The position numbers and the translations under genes are program-made. DNA of 64,000 nt, taken from contig NZ_CP045096.1 in NCBI RefSeq assembly GCF_009184865.1, positions 8,618,001-8,682,000 of the forward strand. The letters run 5' to 3'. The notes beneath the pieces are model-generated. The model had not been told where the DNA came from, searched no databases, and worked only from the letters and a program-made list of their open reading frames with translations. The stretch comes from Streptomyces phaeolivaceus (GTDB lineage: Bacteria > Actinomycetota > Actinomycetes > Streptomycetales > Streptomycetaceae). Position 1 is the first letter of the stretch. Each line of letters starts with the position of its first letter. Positions 6,482 through 14,851 of this stretch are shown in pieces.

Positions 6482-8404
6482 GTGTCCGCCACCCTTGCCC
6501 CGTCACCGGCCCGTCGTCCGTCCGCGCCGACGGCCCCCCGCCGCCGCACCCGCGTCCTCGCCCTGCCTGAGGCCCGCTGGGCGCTGGTCTCGACCGTCGC
6601 GTTCCTGCTCGCCCTCCCGCTGGACCTGGCCGGAGCCTCCGCCTGGCTCCACGGCCCGCTCTACGCCGTCGCCTACGCGGCCGGCGGCTGGGAGCCCGCC
6701 CTCGAAGGGCTGCGGGCGCTGCGCGAGAAGAGCCTCGACGTCGATCTGCTGATGATCGTCGCGGCGCTGGGCGCGGCCTCGATCGGCCAGGTCCTCGACG
6801 GCGCCCTGCTCATCGTCATCTTCGCGACCTCCGGCGCCCTGGAGGCCCTGGCCACCGCCCGGACCGCGGACTCCGTACGGGGCCTCCTCGATCTGGCTCC
6901 CACCACGGCCACCCGGCTGCCGGCGGACGGCTCCGCCGAGGAGACCGTGCCGACCGGTGAACTCGCCGTCGGGGACGTGGTGCTGGTCCGCCCCGGCGAA
7001 CGCATCGGCGCCGACGGCCGGGTCCTGGAGGGCGAGAGCGAGGCCGACCAGGCCACCATCACCGGCGAACCGCTGCCCGTCCCCAAGTCCCCCGGCGACG
7101 AGGTCTTCGCGGGCACCCTCAACGGCACCGGCGCGCTGCGTGTCCGCGTCGCCCGCGACCCCGCCGACTCCGTCATCGCCCGCATCGTGAGCCTCGTCGA
7201 GGAGGCCTCCCGCACCAAGGCGCCCACCCAGCTGTTCATCGAGAAGGTCGAACAGCGGTACGCCGTCGGTGTCGTCGTCGCCACCCTCGCCGTCTTCGGC
7301 GTCCCCCTGGCCTTCGGAGAGGACCTCACGGCCGCCCTCCTCCGCGCGATGACCTTCATGATCGTGGCCTCGCCCTGCGCGGTCGTCCTCGCCACCATGC
7401 CGCCGCTGCTCTCCGCCATCGCCAACGCCGGCCGCCATGGCGTCCTCGTGAAGTCCGCCGTCGCGATGGAGCGGCTGGGTGAGATCGACGTCGCCGCGCT
7501 CGACAAGACCGGCACGCTCACGGAGGGCATGCCCGAGGTCGTCGCCGTACGGCCGCCGCCGGGCTCCGGGCTGGACGAGGACGGCCTGCTGGCGCTGGCC
7601 GCGTCCGCCGAGCACCGAAGCGAACATCCGCTGGCCCGCGCGGTGGTGGCCGCCGCCGGGGCCCGGGGGCTGCGGGTCGCCGCCGCCGAGGCTTTCGTGG
7701 CCCTGCCCGGACGGGGGGTGCGGGCGACCGTCGAGGGGCGCGTGGTGACGGTGGGGCGGCCGGGGGAGCACGGGGAGAGTGCGAACGGCACGACCGTGCT
7801 CGTCGAGCGCGACGGGGCCGCCGTCGGGACGCTCACCCTGGCCGACCGGCTCCGCCACGACGCCCCCGCCGCCGTCTCCGCCCTCACCGCCGTGACCGGG
7901 GCGTCTCCGGTGCTGTTGACCGGGGACAACGCACGGGCCGCCGCCCAGGTGGCCTCGGACACCGGGATCGCCGACGTACGGGCCGGGCTGCTGCCGCAGG
8001 ACAAGGTGGCGGCCGTACGGGAGCTTCAGGACGGGGGCGCGAAGGTGTTGTTCGTCGGGGACGGGGTCAATGACGCGCCCGCGCTCGCCGCCGCGCACTC
8101 CGGGGTGGCGATGGGGCGCGCCGGGTCCGATCTCGCGTTGGAGACGGCGGACGCGGTGGTGGTACGGGACGAGCTGGGGGCGATTCCGGCGGTGGTGCGG
8201 CTGTCGCGGGCGGCTCGGCGGCTGGTGGTGCAGAACCTGGTGATCGCGGGGGTGTGCATCGCCGTGCTGGTGGTGTGGGATCTGGTGGGGCATCTGCCGT
8301 TGCCCCTCGGGGTGGCCGGGCACGAGGGGTCGACCGTGGTGGTGGGGCTGAACGGGCTGCGGTTGTTGCGTGAGGGGGCGTGGCTTCGGGCCACGCGCGC
8401 GTGA
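6482..8404 (+). CDS. ctpJ: P1B-4-type metal-exporting P-type ATPase (CtpJ/CoaT-like)
   Basis: About 640 residues from GTG 6482 (GTG 6476 is also possible). Motifs: TGEPLP actuator loop, ASPCAVVLA membrane site with SPC at residues 297-299, DKTGT phosphorylation site at D341, GDGVND near 527, and HEGST at 614-618 in the last membrane helix. SPC plus HEGxT defines P1B-4 ATPases, which export Co, Ni or Fe(II) rather than Cu or Cd. There is no N-terminal metal-binding domain, as usual for this class. The divergent NmtR-type repressor predicts induction by Ni or Co. I placed the start downstream of the operator, since a longer reading frame would run through it. Confidence 0.9.
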   Translation: MSATLAPSPARRPSAPTAPRRRTRVLALPEARWALVSTVAFLLALPLDLAGASAWLHGPLYAVAYAAGGWEPALEGLRALREKSLDVDLLMIVAALGAASIGQVLDGALLIVIFATSGALEALATARTADSVRGLLDLAPTTATRLPADGSAEETVPTGELAVGDVVLVRPGERIGADGRVLEGESEADQATITGEPLPVPKSPGDEVFAGTLNGTGALRVRVARDPADSVIARIVSLVEEASRTKAPTQLFIEKVEQRYAVGVVVATLAVFGVPLAFGEDLTAALLRAMTFMIVASPCAVVLATMPPLLSAIANAGRHGVLVKSAVAMERLGEIDVAALDKTGTLTEGMPEVVAVRPPPGSGLDEDGLLALAASAEHRSEHPLARAVVAAAGARGLRVAAAEAFVALPGRGVRATVEGRVVTVGRPGEHGESANGTTVLVERDGAAVGTLTLADRLRHDAPAAVSALTAVTGASPVLLTGDNARAAAQVASDTGIADVRAGLLPQDKVAAVRELQDGGAKVLFVGDGVNDAPALAAAHSGVAMGRAGSDLALETADAVVVRDELGAIPAVVRLSRAARRLVVQNLVIAGVCIAVLVVWDLVGHLPLPLGVAGHEGSTVVVGLNGLRLLREGAWLRATRA

Positions 8405-8445
8405 GGGGGACGGGTTGTTCGTCGTAGGGCGGCCGCGGGTGTGTT

Positions 8446-8480
8446 GTGGCTGGTCGCGCAGTTCCCCGCGCCCCTGAAGA
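8446..8480 (+). repeat. Dispersed repeat copy 1 (half element)
   Basis: TGGTCGCGCAGTTCCCCGCG followed by CCCCTGAAGA. This is the left arm of the family seen complete at 57013-57129, here without the matching right arm. It lies between the ATPase and Ada-AlkA genes. Confidence 0.85.
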
Positions 8481-8568
8481 ACGAGGGGCGGCCGGCGGTC
8501 GCAGGTCGCCCCACGCTGATGTCGGATTTCCGCCAGCCCCGTCCCTTCCCGTCCCCGATGCTTGAGAC

Positions 8569-10065
8569 ATGCGGAACGGGATGTACAGGGACACGGAGCG
8601 GTGTGTGCGGGCCGTGCGGTCGAAGGACGCGCGGTTCGACGGGTGGTTCTTCACAGCCGTGGTGACCACCCGGATCTACTGCCGGCCCAGTTGCCCGGTG
8701 GTGCCGCCGAAGGCGGAGAACATGACGTTCCACCCGAGCGCGGCGGCCTGTCAGCAGGCCGGGTTCCGGGCGTGCAAGCGGTGCCGGCCGGACACCAGCC
8801 CCGGGTCGCCCGAGTGGGACCAGCGGGCCGACCTCGTGGCGCGGGCGATGCGGCTCATGGGGGACGGCGTGGTGGACCGCGAGGGCGTGCCGGGTCTGGC
8901 GCGGCGGCTCGGCTACAGCACCCGGCAGATCGAACGGCAGCTGCTCGCCGAACTGGGCGCCGGACCGCTGGCCCTCGCCCGAGCCCAACGGGCGCAGACC
9001 GCACGGCTGTTGATCGAGACGACCGCGCTGCCGATGGCGGAGATCGCGTTCGCCGCCGGGTTCGCGTCGATCCGGACGTTCAACGACACCGTGCGGGAGG
9101 TCTTCGCACTGTCGCCCAGCGAACTGCGCGAGCGGGCCACACGATCCGCCCGGCAGCGCTCCGACTCCCCTGGCGCGTCAGGGGTGTTGAGCCTGCGGCT
9201 GCCGTTCCGGGCCCCGCTCAACCCCGACAACCTCTTCGGCCACCTCGCCGCGACGGCCGTACCCGGAGTGGAAGAGTGGCGCGACGGCGCGTACCGGCGC
9301 ACGCTCCGGCTGCCGTACGGTCACGGCATCGTGGGCCTCACACCGGAGCCCGACCACATCGGCTGCCGGCTCACCCTCGGCGATCTGCGGGACCTGCCCG
9401 TCGCCATCAGCCGCTGCCGCCGCATGCTCGACCTGGACGCCGACCCGGTCGCCGTGGACGAGCAGCTGCGCACCGACCCCGTGCTGGCGCCGCTGGTGGA
9501 CAGGGCGCCGGGGCGCCGGGTGCCGCGTACCGTCGACGAGGCCGAGTTCGCCGTACGGGCGGTGCTGGGCCAGCAGGTGTCCACGGCCGCCGCGCGGACG
9601 CACGCGGCCCGGCTGGTCCTCGCGCACGGCGAACCCGTCGACGACCCCGAGGGCGGCCTCACCCACCTCTTCCCCACCCCGGAGGCGCTGGCGGCCGTCG
9701 ACCCCGAGACCCTGGCGATGCCCCGCACCCGCCGGACCACCTTCACCACACTCGTACGACAACTCGCCGCCGAGGAAATCCACTTGGGCGTCGACAGCGA
9801 CTGGGCGGAGACTCGCGCCCGGCTTCTCGCCCTCCCCGGGTTCGGCCCCTGGACCGTGGACGTCATCGCCATGCGCGCCCTCGGCGACCCCGACGCCTTC
9901 CTCCCCACCGACCTCGGAATCCGGCGCACGGCACGGGAGTTGGGCCTGCCGTCCACCCCGGCCGCGCTCACGGCCCGCGCGGCGGCCTGGCGGCCGTGGC
10001 GGGCGTACGCCGTCCAGTATCTGTGGGCGACCGACAGCCACCCCATCAACTTCCTTCCCGTGTAA
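8569..10065 (+). CDS. alkA: Ada-type metal-binding/AraC domain fused to AlkA 3-methyladenine DNA glycosylase
   Basis: A 498-residue fusion (ATG 8581 is an alternative start). Residues about 5-75 are the Ada methyl-phosphotriester domain: FDGWFFTAVVTTRIYCRPSCP and FRACKRCRPD give the four zinc Cys, one of which accepts the methyl group. An AraC-type helix-turn-helix follows (MAEIAFAAGFASIRTFNDT). The C-terminal half is AlkA: N-domain, then VLGQQVS and LPGFGPWTVDVIAMRALGD, the HhH-GPD motif with catalytic Asp. It lacks the Ogt domain of Ada, which is encoded separately just downstream. Expected role: sensing alkylated phosphate and excising alkylated bases. Confidence 0.93.
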   Translation: MRNGMYRDTERCVRAVRSKDARFDGWFFTAVVTTRIYCRPSCPVVPPKAENMTFHPSAAACQQAGFRACKRCRPDTSPGSPEWDQRADLVARAMRLMGDGVVDREGVPGLARRLGYSTRQIERQLLAELGAGPLALARAQRAQTARLLIETTALPMAEIAFAAGFASIRTFNDTVREVFALSPSELRERATRSARQRSDSPGASGVLSLRLPFRAPLNPDNLFGHLAATAVPGVEEWRDGAYRRTLRLPYGHGIVGLTPEPDHIGCRLTLGDLRDLPVAISRCRRMLDLDADPVAVDEQLRTDPVLAPLVDRAPGRRVPRTVDEAEFAVRAVLGQQVSTAAARTHAARLVLAHGEPVDDPEGGLTHLFPTPEALAAVDPETLAMPRTRRTTFTTLVRQLAAEEIHLGVDSDWAETRARLLALPGFGPWTVDVIAMRALGDPDAFLPTDLGIRRTARELGLPSTPAALTARAAAWRPWRAYAVQYLWATDSHPINFLPV

Positions 10066-10087
10066 GCCCGTTCTCCGAGGAACCGCC

Positions 10088-10588
10088 ATGAAGCAGCAGA
10101 AGCGGCACACCGTCGTCGACAGCCCCTACGGCCCCCTCACCCTCGTCGCCGACGACGGTGTCCTGTGCGGGCTCTACATGACCGAACAGCGCCACCGCCC
10201 ACCGGAGGAGAGCTTCGGCCCACGCGACGACACGCTCTTCACCGAGACGGAGGAGCAGCTTGAGGCCTATTTCGCCGCCGAGTCGAAGGAGTTCACCGTC
10301 GAACTCCGGCTGCGTGGAACCCCGTTCCAGCGCTCGGTCTGGGAACAGCTGGTGCGCATCCCCTACGGCGAGACCCGTTCGTACGGTGACCTCGCGGACG
10401 CGCTCGGCAATCCCAAGGCGTCCCGCGCGGTCGGTCTGGCCAACGGCAAGAACCCCGTCGGCATCATCGTCCCCTGTCACCGCGTGGTCGGCTCCGACGG
10501 CAGCCTCACCGGCTACGGAGGCGGCACGGAACGCAAGCGGCGCCTGCTCGACTTCGAACGCGGCGCACAGGGGACGGCTCTCTTCTGA
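10088..10588 (+). CDS. ogt: Methylated-DNA--protein-cysteine methyltransferase
   Basis: A 166-residue suicide repair protein. The active site is IIVPCHRVVGSDGSLTGYGGG with the acceptor Cys in PCHRV, preceded by the DNA-binding FQRSVWEQLVRIPYGETRSYGDLA helix-turn-helix region and the Asn-containing GLANGKNP. It removes O6-alkyl groups from guanine. It lies 22 bp after the Ada-AlkA gene behind GAGGAA, so the two form an alkylation-repair operon. Confidence 0.95.
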   Translation: MKQQKRHTVVDSPYGPLTLVADDGVLCGLYMTEQRHRPPEESFGPRDDTLFTETEEQLEAYFAAESKEFTVELRLRGTPFQRSVWEQLVRIPYGETRSYGDLADALGNPKASRAVGLANGKNPVGIIVPCHRVVGSDGSLTGYGGGTERKRRLLDFERGAQGTALF

Positions 10589-10625
10589 GCCACGCGCCCC
10601 CGGCCCGTCAGGCGCCCCCGGCCCG

Positions 10626-11363
10626 TCAGGCGTCCGCGGCGGCGGCGATCCCCCGCAGCATCTCCGGCAGCGCCGTCCCGATCGGCTCCCGTACGACCTC
10701 GTCCGCCCGGTCGTCGTAGGGGGTCGGCTCGGCGTTGACGATGATCAGCCGGGCGCCGTGGTCGGCGGCCACCCCGGCGAGCCCGGCGGCGGGCTGGACC
10801 TGGAGGCTGGAGCCGACGGCGATGAAGACCTGGCAGGCCTTGGTGATCGCGACGGCCTCGCCGAGGACCACCGGGTCGAGACGCTCGCCGAACATGACGG
10901 TGGCGGACTTCAGCACACCGCCGCACTTCAGACAGCGCGGGTCGTCCTCGCCGGCCTCGACCCGGGCGAGGGCGTCCTGCATCGGCCCCCGGGCACGGCA
11001 CTTCACGCACACCACGGAGCGTGCGCTGCCGTGGAGTTCGAGGACCTTGCGGGCCGGCATCCCGGCGAGCTGGTGCAGCCCGTCCACGTTCTGCGTGATC
11101 ACCCGCACCGGCACCCCGGACCGCTCCAGCTCGGCCACCGCGAGGTGCGCGACGTTCGGCTCCGCCTTCAGCGTCCGGTTCCGCCGCCGCATCTGCCACG
11201 AACGCCGGCGGATCTCCGGATCACCCATGTAGTACTCGTACGTCACCAGCTTCTCGGCCTCCGGATCCCGCCGCCACAACCCGTTCGGGCCTCGGTAGTC
11301 GGGGATGCCGGAGTCGGTGGAGATGCCCGCTCCGCTGAGGAGGGCGACCAGCGGCTTGTCCAT
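10626..11363 (-). CDS. Sir2-family NAD-dependent protein deacylase
   Basis: A 245-residue sirtuin. Features: LLSGAGISTDSGIPDYRG for NAD binding, TQNVDGLHQLAG, catalytic His in LELHGS, two zinc Cys pairs (CVKC and CLKC), VMFGE and GSSLQVQPAA. It is close to the size of a catalytic core with no extra domains. It should remove acyl groups from lysines and produce O-acyl-ADP-ribose, a substrate of macrodomain enzymes such as that at 4295. It converges with ogt and lies downstream of the kinase gene on the same strand. Confidence 0.93.
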   Translation of the reverse strand: MDKPLVALLSGAGISTDSGIPDYRGPNGLWRRDPEAEKLVTYEYYMGDPEIRRRSWQMRRRNRTLKAEPNVAHLAVAELERSGVPVRVITQNVDGLHQLAGMPARKVLELHGSARSVVCVKCRARGPMQDALARVEAGEDDPRCLKCGGVLKSATVMFGERLDPVVLGEAVAITKACQVFIAVGSSLQVQPAAGLAGVAADHGARLIIVNAEPTPYDDRADEVVREPIGTALPEMLRGIAAAADA

Positions 11364-11431
11364 GGGGTGAGGGTAGGTCGGCCGTCCGGCCGGGGCGAGT
11401 GGATATCGAGGGCCCCGGCCGCGCGGTGCGG

Positions 11432-13903
11432 TCAGGAGACCGGCAGGCCGTAGGTGCGGTCGTAGTGCTGGGCGACCAGGACGCCGCTGCGGTCGCAGGC
11501 GAGCTGCCAGTCGTTGACGCCGGTCTCCACGCCGTCGGTGAAGTTCCACAGGAGGGTGCCCTTGGCGGCGTCGATCGCGTAGATGCCGTTCTTGTTCTGG
11601 TAGGCGGGGACGTAGACGCCGTCGGGACCGGCGGTGACCGGCTGGTCGATGTTGAGGCGGGGGGTGGGACAGAACCAACGGCGGGCGCCGGTACCGGCGT
11701 TGAAGGCGTACACGCCGGCCGGGTCGGTGCCGGTGACGTAGAGCGTGTTGCCGTAGCCGCCGAGGGAGGCGAACATGCCGCGCTCGGGCTTCGCCCGCCA
11801 GCGGAGTCTGCCGGTGGTGAGGTTCAGGGCCTCCAGCTCCGGGCCGATCGAGTACACCGTGCGGTCGAGGACGATCAGGCCGGGCCGGAGGTCGTAGCCG
11901 ACGGGATGCCGCCACAGGACGCCGGAGCTCTCGGTGCTCCGGGCGGTGATGTTGCGCAGGCCGTCGGCGTAGACGAAGAACCCGGGGAGGGTGACCGGTG
12001 TCAGACGGGCACCGACGTCCTCGGGGTCGATGGGGATGACCTGGGCGCGGCGGGCCACGAGGTCGACACTGAACACCGCGTCCGTGGACGTCGCCACGCC
12101 CTGTTTGCCGGACTCGCGCTGGAGCCGCACCCCGATGACGGAGATGACCCGGTCGGCGGTGGCGCCGAGCAGCGTGTCGAACCGGAAATTCGGCCCGAAG
12201 TCGATGGTGAAACGTTCCGTGCCGTCGGCCGGGTCGACCCCGATCACCGTCGAACCCTCGCCGAGCGCGATCGCGGCGTCGAAGGCCAGCACGGCGGGGG
12301 TGGGCGACTGGCTGATGCCCTGGTAGACCCACTTGGGCCGGGTGCCGTCCTTGAGGTCGAGGCAGAGCATGTCACCCGGGCGGGTCTTCAGCAGGGCCGT
12401 GCCCTCGTTGAAGACGGCGGGCACCTGGAGCAGCGGGGCGCCGCGGTAGGTCCACAGCGGTTCCGGGGGCGGCCCGGCGGGTTCCGTGGACCGGGCGGCC
12501 GGATCCTCGCGCCCGCCGAGCACCAGGGCGGCGCCGATGGCCGCCGTGGCGGTGCCGGCCACCGCCGTGAGGACCGTACGCCGTGACGGACCCGACCGCC
12601 GTGCGGCGCGGCGACGCCCGGCGGAGGCCGGTCCGGAGCGGTACGGCTTCGGCTCCTCGGGGGCGGAATAGGGCTCCGCAGGGGAATGCGCCCCGGATAC
12701 CCGCGGCTCGCCGCCGACCGCGCCGACCGCGCCGACCGCGCCGACCGCGCCGACCGCGCCGACCGGTGGGACCTCGGCCTGACGTGCCCGGTACACCGGG
12801 TACCCCGAGCCGTCGTACGGGCGGTCCGGCACGCCCGCCGACGGGGTGGCCGCGACCCCGTATGCCCCGTCCCGCTGGAAGTCGTACGCGGCCCGGTCCT
12901 GGGGCTGGGCCGTCCGGTCCGTGTCGCGGTCCTGGGGGGACGGGCCCCGGCCGTACGGGTCCGGCGCGGGGCCGGGACCGGCGGAGGGGAACGCGACCTC
13001 GGTGTACGGCGTGGTGTCCAGGGTCTTCACCGCCGCCGCGCGCAGGGCGATCGAGGAGGTCACCGACGAGGGCAGCCAGCCTTCGGCCGTCATCTGCTCC
13101 ACCCCGCCGGGCGCGCAGGCCGCTGCCAGCTTGTCCGGGGTGATCCGCAGCCGGGGGTCCTTGGTGAGACAGAGGCTGATGATCTTGTCGAGCGGCTCGG
13201 GCACCCCCGTCAGATCGGGAGCGTTGTGCACGACCTGGTAGAGGAGCGTGGCCGCCGCGGTGCCGCTGAACGGCGCGTGTCCGGCGGCGGCGAAGGTGAG
13301 CACCGAGCCCAGGGAGAAGACGTCCCCCTCGGGGCCCAGCGGCTCGCCCGTGGCCTGCTCGGGGCACATGTACTCGAAGGAGCCGAAGAGCGCGCCGGAC
13401 CGGGTGAGGTCGTAGCCGTCGCTCGCCCGGACGATGCCGAAGTCGATGACGCGCGGCCCGTCGGCGGCGAGCAGCACGTTGGACGGCTTGAGGTCGCGGT
13501 GCACCAGACCGGCGGCCTGCACCGAGATCAGCGCCTCGGCGATGCCGGCGCCCAGCACGAGCACCGACTCCACCGGCAGCGGGCCGTGCGCGGCGACGGC
13601 CTCGGCCAGGGTGGGACCGGCGATGTAGTCCGTGGCCAGCCACGGAATGGGGCCATCGGGGTCGGCGTCCACCACGGGCGCGGTGTATCTGCCGCCGACC
13701 GCTCCGGCGGCCTCCACCTCCCGGCGGAAGCGGATACGGAAGTTCTTGTCCCCCATCAGCTCGGGACGGATGGCCTTGACCGCGACGGTCCGCCCCTCCG
13801 GGGAGCGCGCCAGATAGACCCGCCCCATCCCTCCTGCGCCGAGCCGTGCCACGAGACGGTAGGGACCTAGCTCCTCGGGATCGTCTGAGCCCAGTGGTTC
13901 CAT
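11432..13903 (-). CDS. Membrane Ser/Thr protein kinase with extracytoplasmic PQQ-type beta-propeller
   Basis: An 823-residue protein. Kinase domain about 15-270: LGAGGMGRV, AVKAIRP with K43, HRDLKPSN 135-142, DFG 154-156, then the APE-like SFEYMCPEQATG. A Pro/Tyr/Arg-rich linker of about 170 residues includes a V-G-A repeat encoded by a 9-bp minisatellite. One hydrophobic helix (about 443-468) follows RRxRR-like basic residues, so the C-terminal about 350 residues lie outside. That part shows repeated WxY/W-x-F blades typical of PQQ-like propellers, a likely ligand sensor. The start at 13903 was chosen because kinase homology begins right after it. Confidence 0.9.
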   Translation of the reverse strand: MEPLGSDDPEELGPYRLVARLGAGGMGRVYLARSPEGRTVAVKAIRPELMGDKNFRIRFRREVEAAGAVGGRYTAPVVDADPDGPIPWLATDYIAGPTLAEAVAAHGPLPVESVLVLGAGIAEALISVQAAGLVHRDLKPSNVLLAADGPRVIDFGIVRASDGYDLTRSGALFGSFEYMCPEQATGEPLGPEGDVFSLGSVLTFAAAGHAPFSGTAAATLLYQVVHNAPDLTGVPEPLDKIISLCLTKDPRLRITPDKLAAACAPGGVEQMTAEGWLPSSVTSSIALRAAAVKTLDTTPYTEVAFPSAGPGPAPDPYGRGPSPQDRDTDRTAQPQDRAAYDFQRDGAYGVAATPSAGVPDRPYDGSGYPVYRARQAEVPPVGAVGAVGAVGAVGAVGGEPRVSGAHSPAEPYSAPEEPKPYRSGPASAGRRRAARRSGPSRRTVLTAVAGTATAAIGAALVLGGREDPAARSTEPAGPPPEPLWTYRGAPLLQVPAVFNEGTALLKTRPGDMLCLDLKDGTRPKWVYQGISQSPTPAVLAFDAAIALGEGSTVIGVDPADGTERFTIDFGPNFRFDTLLGATADRVISVIGVRLQRESGKQGVATSTDAVFSVDLVARRAQVIPIDPEDVGARLTPVTLPGFFVYADGLRNITARSTESSGVLWRHPVGYDLRPGLIVLDRTVYSIGPELEALNLTTGRLRWRAKPERGMFASLGGYGNTLYVTGTDPAGVYAFNAGTGARRWFCPTPRLNIDQPVTAGPDGVYVPAYQNKNGIYAIDAAKGTLLWNFTDGVETGVNDWQLACDRSGVLVAQHYDRTYGLPVS
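12713..12770 (-). repeat. 9-bp minisatellite in the kinase linker
   Basis: About six tandem copies of GCCGACCGC (plus-strand reading), in frame, encoding a Val-Gly-Ala repeat of the kinase linker. Repeat number can change the linker length without a frameshift. Confidence 0.9.
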
Positions 13904-14294
13904 GACCTCAGCTGCCTGTTCGGTGAGGACGGGCGAAAACGGCCCGCGGGTGGGGGGAGACCGACTGCTCCGGGCGACTCCCGGTGACCGCTCCCCCAGA
14001 GGCTCCGGATCTCCCGGAGCCACGGCCCGCGCACGGGCCGCCGGTCATGGGTGTCCCGAGTGCTGCCCCGGTCGCCGAGCGAGGCAACGGGGCGCGATCG
14101 CTCGGGCGGGGTTGGTGTCAGCCTAGATGCTGGGGTGACAAACGGGCAGCGTTTTCAGCCAGCGCTTTAAACTTCTATTAGGTGAAGGGTTCATCCTTCT
14201 CACGTTCTGTACAAGGGGAGTTGACGCGATGTCAGGTGACTCCTGTAAGCGGCGGGAGAGTCGAACGGCACCACCGTGGCTCATCTTCGACGGT
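13904..14294. other. Intergenic region between divergent-side kinase promoter and NUDIX end
   Basis: It must contain the promoter of the minus-strand kinase gene. The stretch 14145-14215 is markedly A/T richer than its surroundings (for example GCTTTAAACTTCTATTAGG) and looks like promoter DNA. On the plus strand AGGGGAG followed by ATG at 14229 looks like a gene start, but the frame runs antisense into the NUDIX gene and no family was recognised. No RNA gene was seen. Confidence 0.5.
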
Positions 14295-14786
14295 TCAGCC
14301 CACCCGGACGCCGTTCTCCAGCTCGACCGTACCCGTGCCGTCCGCCAGGGCGTCGAGGGCGGCGAGCACCCGCAGGCCCAGCTCCCCCAACAGGTGGTCG
14401 GTGAGTTCGGCGCGCGGCACGAGCCGCCACGACAGCAGCTCCTCCTCCTGCAACCGGATCCGCCTCAGGTCCTCCTCGCCGAGCACTCCGCCGTCGTACA
14501 CGTACGCCACCAGCGGCTGCCGTCCCGGCCACCGCACCCAGTCCACGGCGAGCAGCCGCCCGAGCACGACGTCCAGCCCGATCTCCTCCAGCGTCTCGCG
14601 GCGCGCGCCCTGTCTCGGGGTCTCCCCGTCGTCCGACTCGATCGTGCCGCCCGGGAGCGCCCATCCCTCGCGGTAGTTGGGCTCGACGAGCAGGACCCGC
14701 CCCTCGGCGTCCCGGAAGAGCGCGGCGGCGCCGGCGAGGACACGGGGCAGGCTCGCGAGGTACGCGGCGAAGTCCGAAGTGGTCAT
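14295..14786 (-). CDS. NUDIX hydrolase
   Basis: A 163-residue single-domain protein. The NUDIX box is present in full: GGTIESDDGETPRQGARRET continuing to LEEIGLD, with the REx2EEx(G) metal-binding glutamates. The preceding NYREGWALPGG and following VDWVRW segments fit an ADP-ribose or nucleoside-diphosphate-X hydrolase, but the substrate cannot be fixed from sequence. It lies 65 bp downstream of an ADP-ribosylglycohydrolase gene on the same strand, so ADP-ribose is an attractive substrate. Confidence 0.9.
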   Translation of the reverse strand: MTTSDFAAYLASLPRVLAGAAALFRDAEGRVLLVEPNYREGWALPGGTIESDDGETPRQGARRETLEEIGLDVVLGRLLAVDWVRWPGRQPLVAYVYDGGVLGEEDLRRIRLQEEELLSWRLVPRAELTDHLLGELGLRVLAALDALADGTGTVELENGVRVG

Positions 14787-14851
14787 CCAGGAAGCGTAGA
14801 CGGCTCTCGAAGGGCGTGAAATCGGCGCTCGGGGAGCGGACGGACCGGCGC

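Noticed and set aside
14229..14819. A 196-codon plus-strand gene after a good ribosome site
   Set aside because: Beyond about 22 codons it is antisense to the NUDIX gene and has shadow composition; kept only as a low-interest finding.
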